From: an uncultured Porphyromonadaceae bacterium
GTDB taxonomy: Bacteria; Bacteroidota; Bacteroidia; Bacteroidales; Muribaculaceae
Length of the DNA: 8,031 bases
NCBI GenBank assembly: GCA_947178655.1
Contig: CAMWZB010000044.1
Location: forward strand, 1-8,031
Direction of reading: 5' to 3'
The translations under genes and the position numbers were made by a program. The first letter of the stretch is position 1. Every line of letters begins with the position of its first letter. Below are positions 1 through 6,475 of this stretch, one piece after another. The notes below the pieces were generated by a model. That model saw nothing but the letters and a program-made list of their open reading frames with translations. It made no database searches and was not told the origin of the DNA.

Positions 1-1125
1 GTCAACCGTCTGGAGGTTTACGGCGTGGAGAATCTGCGTCAGGTAGTGGATTTCCTTCAGGATAACAGCACTTTACAGCCCGCTTTCGTCGATACGCGTG
101 CCGAATTCGCTGCGGCTCAGAACAGTTTTGACTATGATTTCAGCGAAGTGAAGGGGCAGGAGAACGTAAAGCGTGCTTTCGAGGTGGCTTGCGCCGGAGG
201 TCACAACATCCTTCTTATCGGCCCTCCCGGTTCGGGTAAGTCCATGATGGCCAAGCGACTTCCCTCGATAATGCCTCCTCTGACGCTCGGCGAGGCCCTC
301 GAGACCACCAAAATACACTCCGTAGCCGGCAAACTCGCCCGAGGCTCCAGGCTGATGACTGTGAGGCCGTTCCGCGCTCCGCATCACACCATATCTCCTG
401 TCGCCATGGTTGGCGGCGGCTCGAATCCGCTGCCCGGCGAGATTTCCCTCTCCCACAATGGAGTCCTTTTCCTTGATGAGTTTCCTGAATTTCCCCGCAC
501 GGTTCTGGAGGTGCTCCGTCAGCCTCTCGAAGACCGTATCATCAGCGTGTCGCGGGCACGCTATCAGGTGGATTACCCGGCAGGCTTCATGCTTGTGGCC
601 TCTATGAATCCATGTCCGTGCGGCTACTATACCCATCCCACAAAGCCGTGCACTTGTGCGCCGGGTGCCGTCTCGCGCTATCTTGGCCGCATCTCCGGCC
701 CTCTTCTCGACCGCATCGACATCCATGTCGAGATTCAGCCTGTGCCTTTCGACGAGCTGTCGGACTCCCGTCGCGGCGAAAGCAGCGCCGACATTCGAGC
801 CCGCGTTATCCGAGCCCGTGAGATACAGGCTCTCCGCTATGCCGACAACCCATCGGTGCATTGCAACGCTCAGATTACACCGCGCCTTCAGGAGCAGTTC
901 TGCCATCTGTCGTCCGATAGCATGGCAGTCCTTCGCAAAGCCATGCAGAAGAACGATATGAGCGCCCGCGCCTACGACCGCATCCTCAAGGTGGCGCGCA
1001 CCATTGCCGACCTCGATGCTTCGGATGATATCGAAGTGCGTCACATCAGCGAGGCCGTGGGTTATCGCACGCTCGACCGCTCCGGCTGGGGTAATGCCGC
1101 AGGCGGAGCGCAGGTGCCTTGCTGA
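1..1125 (+). CDS. YifB/ComM family Mg-chelatase-like AAA+ ATPase, 3' part (5' end outside window)
   Basis: The reading frame is open from base 1 to the TGA at 1123-1125, giving 374 visible residues. Family members are usually about 510 residues, so roughly the first 135, which hold most of the N-terminal ChlI-like domain, lie upstream. A GTG at 25 is an internal codon and not the start. In visible numbering, Walker A GPPGSGKS is at residues 74-81 (bases 220-243) and Walker B VLFLDE at 155-160 (463-480). The family signature MNPCPCGYY, with a CxC-X9-CxC cysteine cluster, follows at 613-657, then the GPLLDRIDIH arginine segment. The C-terminal helical domain contains SARAYDRILKVARTIADL and ends in EAVGYRTLDR. 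The homologue ComM is a hexameric helicase that promotes branch migration during natural transformation in Haemophilus and Vibrio. The role in Bacteroidetes is not established, so no symbol is given. Family assignment is very secure; function is inferred from the family. Confidence 0.95.
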   Translation, partial: VNRLEVYGVENLRQVVDFLQDNSTLQPAFVDTRAEFAAAQNSFDYDFSEVKGQENVKRAFEVACAGGHNILLIGPPGSGKSMMAKRLPSIMPPLTLGEALETTKIHSVAGKLARGSRLMTVRPFRAPHHTISPVAMVGGGSNPLPGEISLSHNGVLFLDEFPEFPRTVLEVLRQPLEDRIISVSRARYQVDYPAGFMLVASMNPCPCGYYTHPTKPCTCAPGAVSRYLGRISGPLLDRIDIHVEIQPVPFDELSDSRRGESSADIRARVIRAREIQALRYADNPSVHCNAQITPRLQEQFCHLSSDSMAVLRKAMQKNDMSARAYDRILKVARTIADLDASDDIEVRHISEAVGYRTLDRSGWGNAAGGAQVPC

Positions 1126-1142
1126 AGATATCTGCTCTTTCG

Positions 1143-1174
1143 TTTCGGCAGATGCGGCAAATTGATTAACTTTG
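1143..1174 (+). promoter_or_regulatory. Bacteroidetes-type promoter for the flippase-dtd unit
   Basis: TAACTTTG at 1167-1174 matches the Bacteroidetes -7 consensus TAnnTTTG perfectly. A partial -33 element, TTTC (consensus TTTG), lies at 1143-1146 with a 20-nt spacer, the usual distance. The predicted transcription start is within a few bases of 1180, almost touching the ATG at 1183. A weak inverted repeat ATCTGC/GCAGAT (1130-1135 and 1148-1153) surrounds the -33 region, but it has no T-tract and I do not call it a terminator. Confidence 0.6.
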
Positions 1175-1182
1175 CACCGCAT

Positions 1183-2634
1183 ATGGGAAATTCATCGGCA
1201 TACAAGTGGTCGTTCTTCGACCGAGGCGGACTGGCAGTGATTAATTTCACAGTCAATCTTGTGCTGGCCCGAATGCTCACCCAAGCAGATTTCGGCCTTC
1301 TGGCCATGATAGCCATATTTACGGGCATCGCACAGAATCTGTCGAGCTGTGGCCTGTCAGACGGGCTGATTCACAAGACGGACCCTTCGGAGGACGACTA
1401 TTCCACGGTGTTCATGTTCAACGCCGGCGTCGGCCTGCTGATGGGACTGGTGTTCTTCGTCACGGCTCCTTTCATCGCCGCCTATTTCGGCCATGACGAA
1501 CTCATCGTCATCATGCGGACACTTGGCGTATGCTTCTTTTTTCAGACCATGTCCTATGTTCAGGAGACACGCCTGCGCAAGGAGATGGAGTTCCGCAAGA
1601 TATGCCTTGTGCATATCGGCGCTACCGTCACCGTTTCGGTGCTCGGCATAGTGGCCGCATGGAGAGGCATGGGCTACAAGGCGCTGATATGTACGCAGAT
1701 CATGCTCGGATTCTTTCAGTTCGTCTATTATCTTATCGCTTCCGGATGGTTTCCGCGGCTGGTGTTCAGGGTCAAGGCTTTCAAAGAGTTTTTCAGCTAC
1801 GGCGTGCATCTGATGATATCGTATATCGCCACGATGATAGGCAACAATATCAATACATTCGTCCTGGGCCGCTTCTACAGCTCTCCGTCGCAGTCAGGTG
1901 TGTACTATCAGGGGGCCAAGTTCGCTAACGTGCCTTTCAGCGTGAGCGAACTGTCGCTGAATATCCCCTTTTTCGTCGTGGCTTCTAACGAGACCGACGC
2001 CGCGCGTCGTCGTCAGCTGTTCAGTGATATGTTCGGGACTATTGTAGCTGTGAACAGCTGCATACTGATGCTCATGCTTGTGGTGGCCGGTCCGGTCATC
2101 GACCTGCTCTATGGACTCAAGTGGCACGAGAGCATCCCCGTATTCAGAATCCTGGCCGTGGCCGAGTTCCTTCTCTGTGTCAAGGCATTCTATCAGACCG
2201 TATGCAAGGTATATGGGCGCACGCGGTTCGTGCGAGATATGGGATTTGCCGCTACGGCCTTCCAGTTGATTCTGCTGTGGATTTTCTATCGCTATGGCAT
2301 TCTCGTCATAGCGTGGACCCAGGTGGCCGGAGTGGCTATTGTGACGGTCATATATACGCTTTATTGCCACGGGGCATCGATGATGTCGATCCGTCTGCGC
2401 ACTCTCGCAGTCATAGCGGTCCGTTCGTGCTGGCTGTCAGTAGCGTCCGGGCTGGTGGCTCTGACGGTTTTGGCGGCAGTGTCGTCATTGCCCGTATTTG
2501 TGGTGTGTGTACTTGTGAGCCTGTCCTACTGTGCTGCGCTTGTCCTTTTGGGAGAATGGTTCCGGCCTGCGGTATACGTTCAGATGCGTGAGCGTATGCT
2601 CCGGAGTCGTCGCCAGGGTAGAATTTCCAAATAA
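1183..2634 (+). CDS. Wzx/WzxC-like polysaccharide flippase (lipopolysaccharide biosynthesis, MOP superfamily)
   Basis: This is a 483-residue polytopic membrane protein. Hydrophobic segments run through nearly the whole length, about 12-14 helices by eye, and the C-terminal tail is short and basic (RSRRQGRISK). The N-terminal pattern KWSFFDRGGLAVINF, then LARMLTQADFGLLAMIAIF, is the hallmark of the polysaccharide transporter (PST) branch of the MOP flippases. These move undecaprenyl-linked oligosaccharides across the inner membrane for capsule, O-antigen or exopolysaccharide assembly. I chose the ATG at 1183. A TTG at 1162 is in frame, but it lies upstream of and partly inside the promoter -7 region (1167-1174), so it is unlikely to be transcribed, and it would add seven residues lacking family character. 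No glycosyltransferase, polymerase or chain-length gene is visible nearby, so the flippase is an orphan within this window and its substrate cannot be named. dtd follows after 8 bp. Confidence 0.9.
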   Translation: MGNSSAYKWSFFDRGGLAVINFTVNLVLARMLTQADFGLLAMIAIFTGIAQNLSSCGLSDGLIHKTDPSEDDYSTVFMFNAGVGLLMGLVFFVTAPFIAAYFGHDELIVIMRTLGVCFFFQTMSYVQETRLRKEMEFRKICLVHIGATVTVSVLGIVAAWRGMGYKALICTQIMLGFFQFVYYLIASGWFPRLVFRVKAFKEFFSYGVHLMISYIATMIGNNINTFVLGRFYSSPSQSGVYYQGAKFANVPFSVSELSLNIPFFVVASNETDAARRRQLFSDMFGTIVAVNSCILMLMLVVAGPVIDLLYGLKWHESIPVFRILAVAEFLLCVKAFYQTVCKVYGRTRFVRDMGFAATAFQLILLWIFYRYGILVIAWTQVAGVAIVTVIYTLYCHGASMMSIRLRTLAVIAVRSCWLSVASGLVALTVLAAVSSLPVFVVCVLVSLSYCAALVLLGEWFRPAVYVQMRERMLRSRRQGRISK

Positions 2635-2642
2635 CCGATGAT

Positions 2643-3095
2643 ATGAGAATAGTCATTCAGCGCGTGACCCGCGCTCAAGTGAGTGTCGACGGCGAAGTCA
2701 CGGGCGCTGTCGGACGCGGTATGATGGTGCTCGTGGGTGTTGAGAACGGCGATGAAGAGTCAGATGCCCGGTGGCTCGCCGACAAAACGGTGGCCTTGCG
2801 GATATTCGACGATGACGCCGGCGTGATGAACCGTTCGATTATCGATGCCGGAGGCGACGTGCTGGCTGTCAGTCAGTTCACTCTTACAGCATCGACGCGC
2901 AAGGGCAACCGTCCAAGCTATATCCGTGCCGCCGGCCACGGACCGGCCACCGCTCTGTACGACGCTTACTGCCGCATGGTGGCCGAACGCATAGGCCGGC
3001 CGGTGGCGCGTGGTGTGTTCGGCGCCGATATGAAGGTGGAACTGGTCAATGACGGTCCTGTGACGATCATCATCGATTCGCGTCTGCGGGAATGA
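2643..3095 (+). CDS. dtd: D-aminoacyl-tRNA deacylase
   Basis: Complete 150-residue protein, the normal DTD length. It starts MRIVIQRVTRAQVSVDGEV, typical of the family. Both signature motifs are intact: SQFTLTA (residues 77-83, with the conserved Ser77 and Thr80) and the Gly-cisPro motif NDGPVT (136-141), which reaches across the dimer interface to reject L-amino acids. DTD is a cytosolic homodimer that hydrolyses D-aminoacyl-tRNAs, and also mischarged glycyl-tRNA(Ala), recycling the tRNA and protecting translation. The ATG at 2643 is 8 bp after the flippase stop with no own promoter evident, so the two are probably co-transcribed. That pairing does not suggest a functional link. The stop at 3093-3095 faces the end of the TonB receptor gene with only 4 bp between them and no hairpin. 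Confidence 0.97.
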   Translation: MRIVIQRVTRAQVSVDGEVTGAVGRGMMVLVGVENGDEESDARWLADKTVALRIFDDDAGVMNRSIIDAGGDVLAVSQFTLTASTRKGNRPSYIRAAGHGPATALYDAYCRMVAERIGRPVARGVFGADMKVELVNDGPVTIIIDSRLRE

Positions 3096-3099
3096 TAAG

Positions 3100-5517
3100 T
3101 TAAAACTCTACCGACAGCCTGACGTTGAACTGACGGCCGGTCAGATAGTTGGGGACGGCATACTGGATGTCGTTCACATCGGTGACCCAGTAGTAGCTGC
3201 TCACATTGCTGATGTCGAGCAGATTGAAAGCATCCACTCCGAGCCATACGCTCTTGAGGTGCCGCAGGAATCCTGTCCGCTGCTGTCCTTCTTTGGCGGG
3301 CGAGAGCAGGGCATAGGCCAGTCCGACGTCGAGGCGTTTGTATGCCGGAGCGCGGAAATATCCTTTGTCGCGGCTGCCTCGCGGCGCTGTCATCGGAAGA
3401 CCGTCAGAGAATATGCCCCTGAGATTGAACTTCAGCTTGGGTATCTTCGGGAAATAATCGGTGAAGTATAGGGCGAAGCTGTAGCGCTGGTCGGTGGGAC
3501 GTGGCACTTTGACGCCGTTGAGCGTTTCCTGCGTTTTCATCAGCGAGAAGCTGAGCCATGAGTCAGTGCCTTCGACGAACTGCCCGAACAGTTTGAAGTC
3601 GAGTCCGTAGGTGAATCCGTCGGTGAGGTTGCGGCCTGCGTAGACGAGCTTCAGGTTGTCAATCTCATATGGTATCAGATTGCCGAGAGCCTTGTAGTAC
3701 GCCTCTCCGGATATTTTGAAGGGGCGGTTCATGGCTCTGAATGTATAGTCGGCTCCGAGTATCATCTGGAAGGACCGCTGGCTCTTTATGTCGGCGTTGA
3801 GCACTATGGTCTCGTTGCCGTCGGCATCCGTCACCGGTTCGCGGTACTCCTTGTAGAACGGGGCCTGATAGTACAGCCCTGTGGCGAACCGCAGCGACAG
3901 CCGCTGATTACGTTCGGGGACGAATCCCACGCTGACTCGCGGACTCACGAGGAATTCCTTGTTGAATGTCCAGTACGAGAAGCGCAGGCCGCCATTGATG
4001 TTCAGATATCCGGCCGATGTGTTGAGTCGGTATGTGTCCATGGCGTAGAATGCCAGTCGCGTCGACGATACGTTGTGATGCGATGACAGGTTGTACACCA
4101 CTTTCAGCGCATCAGGATTGGCAGGAAGCGAGAAGCCGGCGGAGTCGCGCCACTCCCATTCGCGGGTGCGGTCGTAGATGCGCTCGGTGTTGAATGTCAG
4201 GCCATAGCTCAGATTGTGGTTGCTGATGCCCGATGCTCCGCGCAGAGCCATCGAAAACACTGATGCGCGGAAGCGGTTGCGGGCGTGCTCGTGATACTTC
4301 CCGACGCCGAGTTCGCCGCCTACGGCACCGCTGTCGTCAGAACCGCCGGTGCCGGCCTTGTCAAGCCAGTATTCGCCTGATATGTCGTAGGATACGAGCT
4401 CGTTGGTGAAGTATCCCGACGCTTGCAGCGAGAATTCGTGCGCCTTGCTTGGTTTGTATGTGAGTGTGCCGGCTCCGAAGTAGGTCTCGAAGCGGTCCTT
4501 CTCGGCTCCGTCGAAGTAGACGGTGAATTCCTTGGCGTCGGTCGACGTGCCGAACTTGGTCGTTCGGTTGTGCGGTATGAAGCGGTAGTTGTTCACAGCG
4601 ATATTTCCAAGGACAGATACCTTCCACTTCGGGCTGACCGTGTAGGTCATGCTGGTCTGGTAGTCGAAAAATTTCGGATCATACTCGCCTTTCTCTTCAA
4701 GCGAGCCCAGCAGCGACGAATTCTGCTTGTAGCGTATGCCGTGGAGCTGAGAGAAGTGGCGGGAGCTGCTGCCGACAGCTGCCGTGGCTCCCATGAGCGA
4801 AGCCGATACCGAGCCTTCGAATGCTTCAGGTTCCCGGTAGGTGATGTCGAGCACGGAGCTCATCTTGTCGCCGTACTGCGCCGAGAATCCACCCGTAGAG
4901 AATCCTATGGCACCGACCATATCCGGGTTGACTATACTCATGCCTTCCTGCTGGCCCGATGATATGAGCTGGGGCCGGTATACTTCTATGCCGTTGATAT
5001 AGACGCTGTTTTCATCGTATGAGCCGCCGCGCACGCTGTACTGGCTTGACATCTCGTTATTAGAGTTCACGCCGGCCATAGTGGTGAGAAGCGACTCTAC
5101 CGAACCGCCTGATACGTCCGGCGCGAACTTGAAGTCGGAGCGGTCAATCTTCTGTATTCCGCCCATCTGCTTCTGGTAGTCGGTCACTTCGATGCCTCCG
5201 AGAGCATATGAAGCCGGGGTCATCTTCACGTTGACCGTCACGTTGCCTTCCGGCTTGATCAGGCTGCGCTTCGATTCCTCGTAGCCGATGCAGCTGAACG
5301 TGATTCTTATGGTGTCGGCTTCGGGCGAAGAGAGTGAGTAACGTCCGTCGATACCGGTGGTGGTGCCGAGAGATTTGCCGATTTTCACGGTGACGAACTC
5401 CATGGGCTCATTGTTCTCGTCCGTCACCAGGCCCGATATCTTCACCGGACCCTTTGCGACGGCAGAGACGGCGCTCAGGAGCATAATCAGGTATATGACA
5501 GTGCGTAGATTCTTCAT
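3100..5517 (-). CDS. TonB-dependent outer-membrane receptor with carboxypeptidase-regulatory-like N-terminal domain
   Basis: An 805-residue protein. I start it at the ATG at 5515-5517, which opens a clear signal peptide (MKNLRTVIYLIMLLSAVSAVA, cleavage likely after residue 21). A further upstream in-frame ATG at 5649 would put 44 unrelated residues before the signal and run through the hairpin at 5573-5618. Domains in order: a CarboxypepD-regulatory-like beta-sandwich (about 26-100, with GLVTDENNEPMEFVTV and GTTTGIDGRYSL), a TonB plug (about 115-227, with ESLLTTMAGV, YSVRGGSYDENSVYINGIEVY and GGFSAQYGDKMSSVLDI), then the beta-barrel to the C-terminus. The end, VRLSVEF, has the terminal aromatic needed for outer-membrane insertion. 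There is no STN domain between signal peptide and regulatory domain, so it is probably a transporter rather than a sigma-signalling transducer. No SusD partner is present, so it is not a standard SusC/SusD pair. The substrate is unknown; metal chelate, vitamin, peptide or glycan are all possible. Confidence 0.95.
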   Translation of the reverse strand: MKNLRTVIYLIMLLSAVSAVAKGPVKISGLVTDENNEPMEFVTVKIGKSLGTTTGIDGRYSLSSPEADTIRITFSCIGYEESKRSLIKPEGNVTVNVKMTPASYALGGIEVTDYQKQMGGIQKIDRSDFKFAPDVSGGSVESLLTTMAGVNSNNEMSSQYSVRGGSYDENSVYINGIEVYRPQLISSGQQEGMSIVNPDMVGAIGFSTGGFSAQYGDKMSSVLDITYREPEAFEGSVSASLMGATAAVGSSSRHFSQLHGIRYKQNSSLLGSLEEKGEYDPKFFDYQTSMTYTVSPKWKVSVLGNIAVNNYRFIPHNRTTKFGTSTDAKEFTVYFDGAEKDRFETYFGAGTLTYKPSKAHEFSLQASGYFTNELVSYDISGEYWLDKAGTGGSDDSGAVGGELGVGKYHEHARNRFRASVFSMALRGASGISNHNLSYGLTFNTERIYDRTREWEWRDSAGFSLPANPDALKVVYNLSSHHNVSSTRLAFYAMDTYRLNTSAGYLNINGGLRFSYWTFNKEFLVSPRVSVGFVPERNQRLSLRFATGLYYQAPFYKEYREPVTDADGNETIVLNADIKSQRSFQMILGADYTFRAMNRPFKISGEAYYKALGNLIPYEIDNLKLVYAGRNLTDGFTYGLDFKLFGQFVEGTDSWLSFSLMKTQETLNGVKVPRPTDQRYSFALYFTDYFPKIPKLKFNLRGIFSDGLPMTAPRGSRDKGYFRAPAYKRLDVGLAYALLSPAKEGQQRTGFLRHLKSVWLGVDAFNLLDISNVSSYYWVTDVNDIQYAVPNYLTGRQFNVRLSVEF

Positions 5518-5545
5518 TACAACGTATATAACGGAAATCAAGGCG

Positions 5546-5577
5546 CAAAATTGTCCTTCGACCCGTAAGGATGCAAT
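5546..5577 (-). promoter_or_regulatory. candidate promoter of the TonB receptor gene
   Basis: On the - strand, CAATTTTG (5553-5546) differs from the TAnnTTTG -7 consensus only at its first base. ATTG (5577-5574) sits exactly 20 nt upstream as a one-mismatch -33 element. The predicted start near 5540 gives a leader of roughly 20-25 nt before the ATG at 5517. The -33 element lies inside the outer arm of the large inverted repeat at 5573-5618, so hairpin and promoter share bases. Confidence 0.45.
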
Positions 5578-5618
5578 AAGAAGCGGCCTCGGTTCACACC
5601 GAAGCCGCTTCTTATTGC
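5573..5618 (-). terminator. strong RNA hairpin, probable terminator or processed 3' end downstream of the sigma factor gene
   Basis: Bases 5573-5593 pair with 5598-5618. On the + strand there is one C-A mismatch (5588/5603), but in - strand RNA the same position becomes a G-U wobble. The stem is then a continuous 21 bp, and the 4-nt loop reads GUGA, a GNRA tetraloop. This points to - strand transcription, the direction of both flanking genes. There is no T-tract on the downstream side, so it is not a textbook intrinsic terminator. It lies 150 nt after the sigma factor stop and overlaps the -33 element of the receptor promoter. Confidence 0.5.
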
Positions 5619-5636
5619 CTGCGCCGGAAAGCGCAG
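5619..5636 (-). other. small hairpin adjoining the large one
   Basis: CTGCGC at 5619-5624 and GCGCAG at 5631-5636 form a perfect 6-bp GC-rich stem with a 6-nt loop. It abuts the 46-nt hairpin with no spacer. In - strand RNA it would be transcribed first, and the two could stack coaxially. Function unknown. Confidence 0.4.
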
Positions 5637-5650
5637 AAACAATGAACATA

Positions 5651-5684
5651 CCTAATACTAATCTATCATATCCTAATACTAATC
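5651..5684. repeat. two exact 13-bp direct repeats, 21-bp period
   Basis: CCTAATACTAATC occurs at 5651-5663 and again at 5672-5684. The start-to-start distance of 21 bp is two helical turns, so both copies present the same DNA face. On the - strand the unit reads GATTAGTATTAGG. The pair lies about 110-145 bp upstream of the predicted start of the TonB receptor transcript, in an AT-rich patch. It could be a tandem binding site for an activator or a sequence-simple accident; the sequence does not decide this. Confidence 0.55.
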
Positions 5685-5767
5685 CAAATTCAAATCAAAA
5701 TACCTTATCAAGTCTCGGCTCAGGCCGATGATATAATCTTTTTATAGCGAATGCCTTTATTTGTTTT

Positions 5768-6256
5768 TCAGCAGATTCCGAAGTGGCTGCTGATGGTCCG
5801 GCAGGCGCGGGCGATGCAGTTTCTGACGGTGTCGAGCGTGCGGCCCGAGTATTCTGCAATCTCCGACGCGTGGTAGCCGGTGAGGTGCATTGATATCACT
5901 GCGCGTTCCTCGTTGTCGAGAGAGGCAATCAGGCTTGATATCTCGCTTTCATCATAGCATCCCTCGGGACATTCTTCCGAAGCGGATGCCGACAGGTTAA
6001 GTGTGAAGAGGCTGTGGTTGGTCTCCATCACCGCTTTGCGGCTCCTTTCCTGATTGAAAGCGTTACGCATAATTGTAAACACCCAATCCTTGAAATTTGT
6101 TCCCTCTTCGTATTTTTCTTCGTTGACCAGAGCATTCAGCGTGGTGTCGCGGAGCAGTTCGTATGCTTCCTCGCGGTTTGAGGTAAGCATATATGCGAAG
6201 TTGAGCATATTGCTCTGGAGATTCATCAGATCCCTTTGAAATTTTACGCTTGCCAT
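5768..6256 (-). CDS. ECF-type RNA polymerase sigma factor (sigma-70 family)
   Basis: 162 residues, the usual ECF size. Sigma region 2 spans about residues 14-75 (NMLNFAYMLTSNREEAYELLRDTTLNAL, then NFKDWVFTIMRNAFNQERSRK), covering core binding and -10 recognition. An acidic linker follows (about 90-104, containing EECPEGCYDE). Region 4 is at about 105-160, with the helix-turn-helix HASEIAEYSGRTLDTVRNCIARA that reads the -35 element. Five cysteines are present (96, 100, 147, 152, 162), including a CxxxC in the linker, which might allow redox sensing; that is speculation. No anti-sigma gene (FecR or zinc-binding type) lies on either side, so control by a cognate adjacent anti-sigma is not supported. 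The TonB receptor gene lies 250 bp downstream on the same strand. ATG at 6254-6256; stop at 5768-5770. Confidence 0.93.
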   Translation of the reverse strand: MASVKFQRDLMNLQSNMLNFAYMLTSNREEAYELLRDTTLNALVNEEKYEEGTNFKDWVFTIMRNAFNQERSRKAVMETNHSLFTLNLSASASEECPEGCYDESEISSLIASLDNEERAVISMHLTGYHASEIAEYSGRTLDTVRNCIARACRTISSHFGIC

Positions 6257-6292
6257 AGTCCGAAATCTTTAGTTAATTTGTTTTTTACGATG

Positions 6293-6300
6293 CTAAGTTA
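6293..6300 (-). promoter_or_regulatory. candidate -7 element of the sigma factor gene
   Basis: On the - strand TAACTTAG (6300-6293) matches TAnnTTTG with one mismatch, 36 bp before the ATG. The best -33 candidate, TTG at 6319-6317, gives a 16-nt spacer, shorter than the usual 19-21, so the call is tentative. Confidence 0.35.
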
Positions 6301-6342
6301 GTCTTAAAACGACGGACAAGAAGAAATCGCAGTGTTAACAAG

Positions 6343-6353
6343 CGTTAATAACG
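6343..6353. repeat. palindrome CGTTA-A-TAACG upstream of the sigma factor gene
   Basis: A perfect inverted repeat with a single central base. TTAATAAC within it (6345-6352) recurs at 6373-6380, 28 bp away, and a GTTAAC palindrome lies at 6334-6339. The centre is about 60 bp upstream of the start predicted from the -7 element at 6293-6300, a position typical for activator sites. The stretch is AT-rich, where such matches arise easily. Confidence 0.3.
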
Positions 6354-6406
6354 GGCGGTTTTGTAAATAATTTTAATAACTATCTGGCAGACAGAGTATT
6401 GAGTGT

Positions 6407-6443
6407 GCGGGCGGTGTTACAACATTGTTACAACACCGCCCGC
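6407..6443 (-). terminator. 12-bp GC-rich hairpin after the AraC-family gene
   Basis: Bases 6407-6418 pair perfectly with 6432-6443 around a 13-nt loop. The hairpin lies 33 nt beyond the AraC-family stop codon on the - strand and 150 bp before the sigma factor gene. There is no T-tract on either side, so it is a likely transcript 3' end rather than a classic intrinsic terminator. Confidence 0.5.
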
Positions 6444-6464
6444 GTGAGACTAAATTGTTACAAA
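6416..6464. repeat. GTTACAA repeats in and beside the hairpin
   Basis: GTTACAA occurs at 6416-6422, 6427-6433 and 6457-6463. The last two are part of the near-palindrome TTGTTACAA (6425-6433 and 6455-6463), spaced exactly 30 bp or about three helical turns. In addition CGGGCGGT occurs at 6352-6359 and 6408-6415. These could be operator half-sites upstream of the sigma factor gene. Confidence 0.4.
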
Positions 6465-6475
6465 TCCGTCGATTG

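Noticed and set aside
73..1182. Long open frame of 369 codons on the - strand opposite yifB
   Set aside because: It lies antisense to a well-conserved ATPase with intact motifs, shows no recognisable domain, and is the usual by-product of GC-rich codon use.
1162..1182. TTG start for the flippase
   Set aside because: It lies upstream of the -7 element of the best promoter and adds residues without family character; the ATG at 1183 fits the family N-terminus.
5518..5649. Upstream start for the TonB receptor at 5649
   Set aside because: It would place 44 residues before a textbook signal peptide and read through the large hairpin and the likely promoter.
5642..5731. Small + strand open frame encoding a 29-residue Asn/Pro/Thr-rich peptide (MNIPNTNLSYPNTN...)
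   Set aside because: Its composition comes from the 13-bp direct repeats. It has no promoter match or homology that I recognise, and both neighbours are on the other strand.
5715..5743. 5-bp hairpin TCGGC/GCCGA followed by a T-run at 5739-5743 as a + strand terminator
   Set aside because: The stem is weak, the T-run is 10 nt away, and no + strand gene lies upstream to be terminated.
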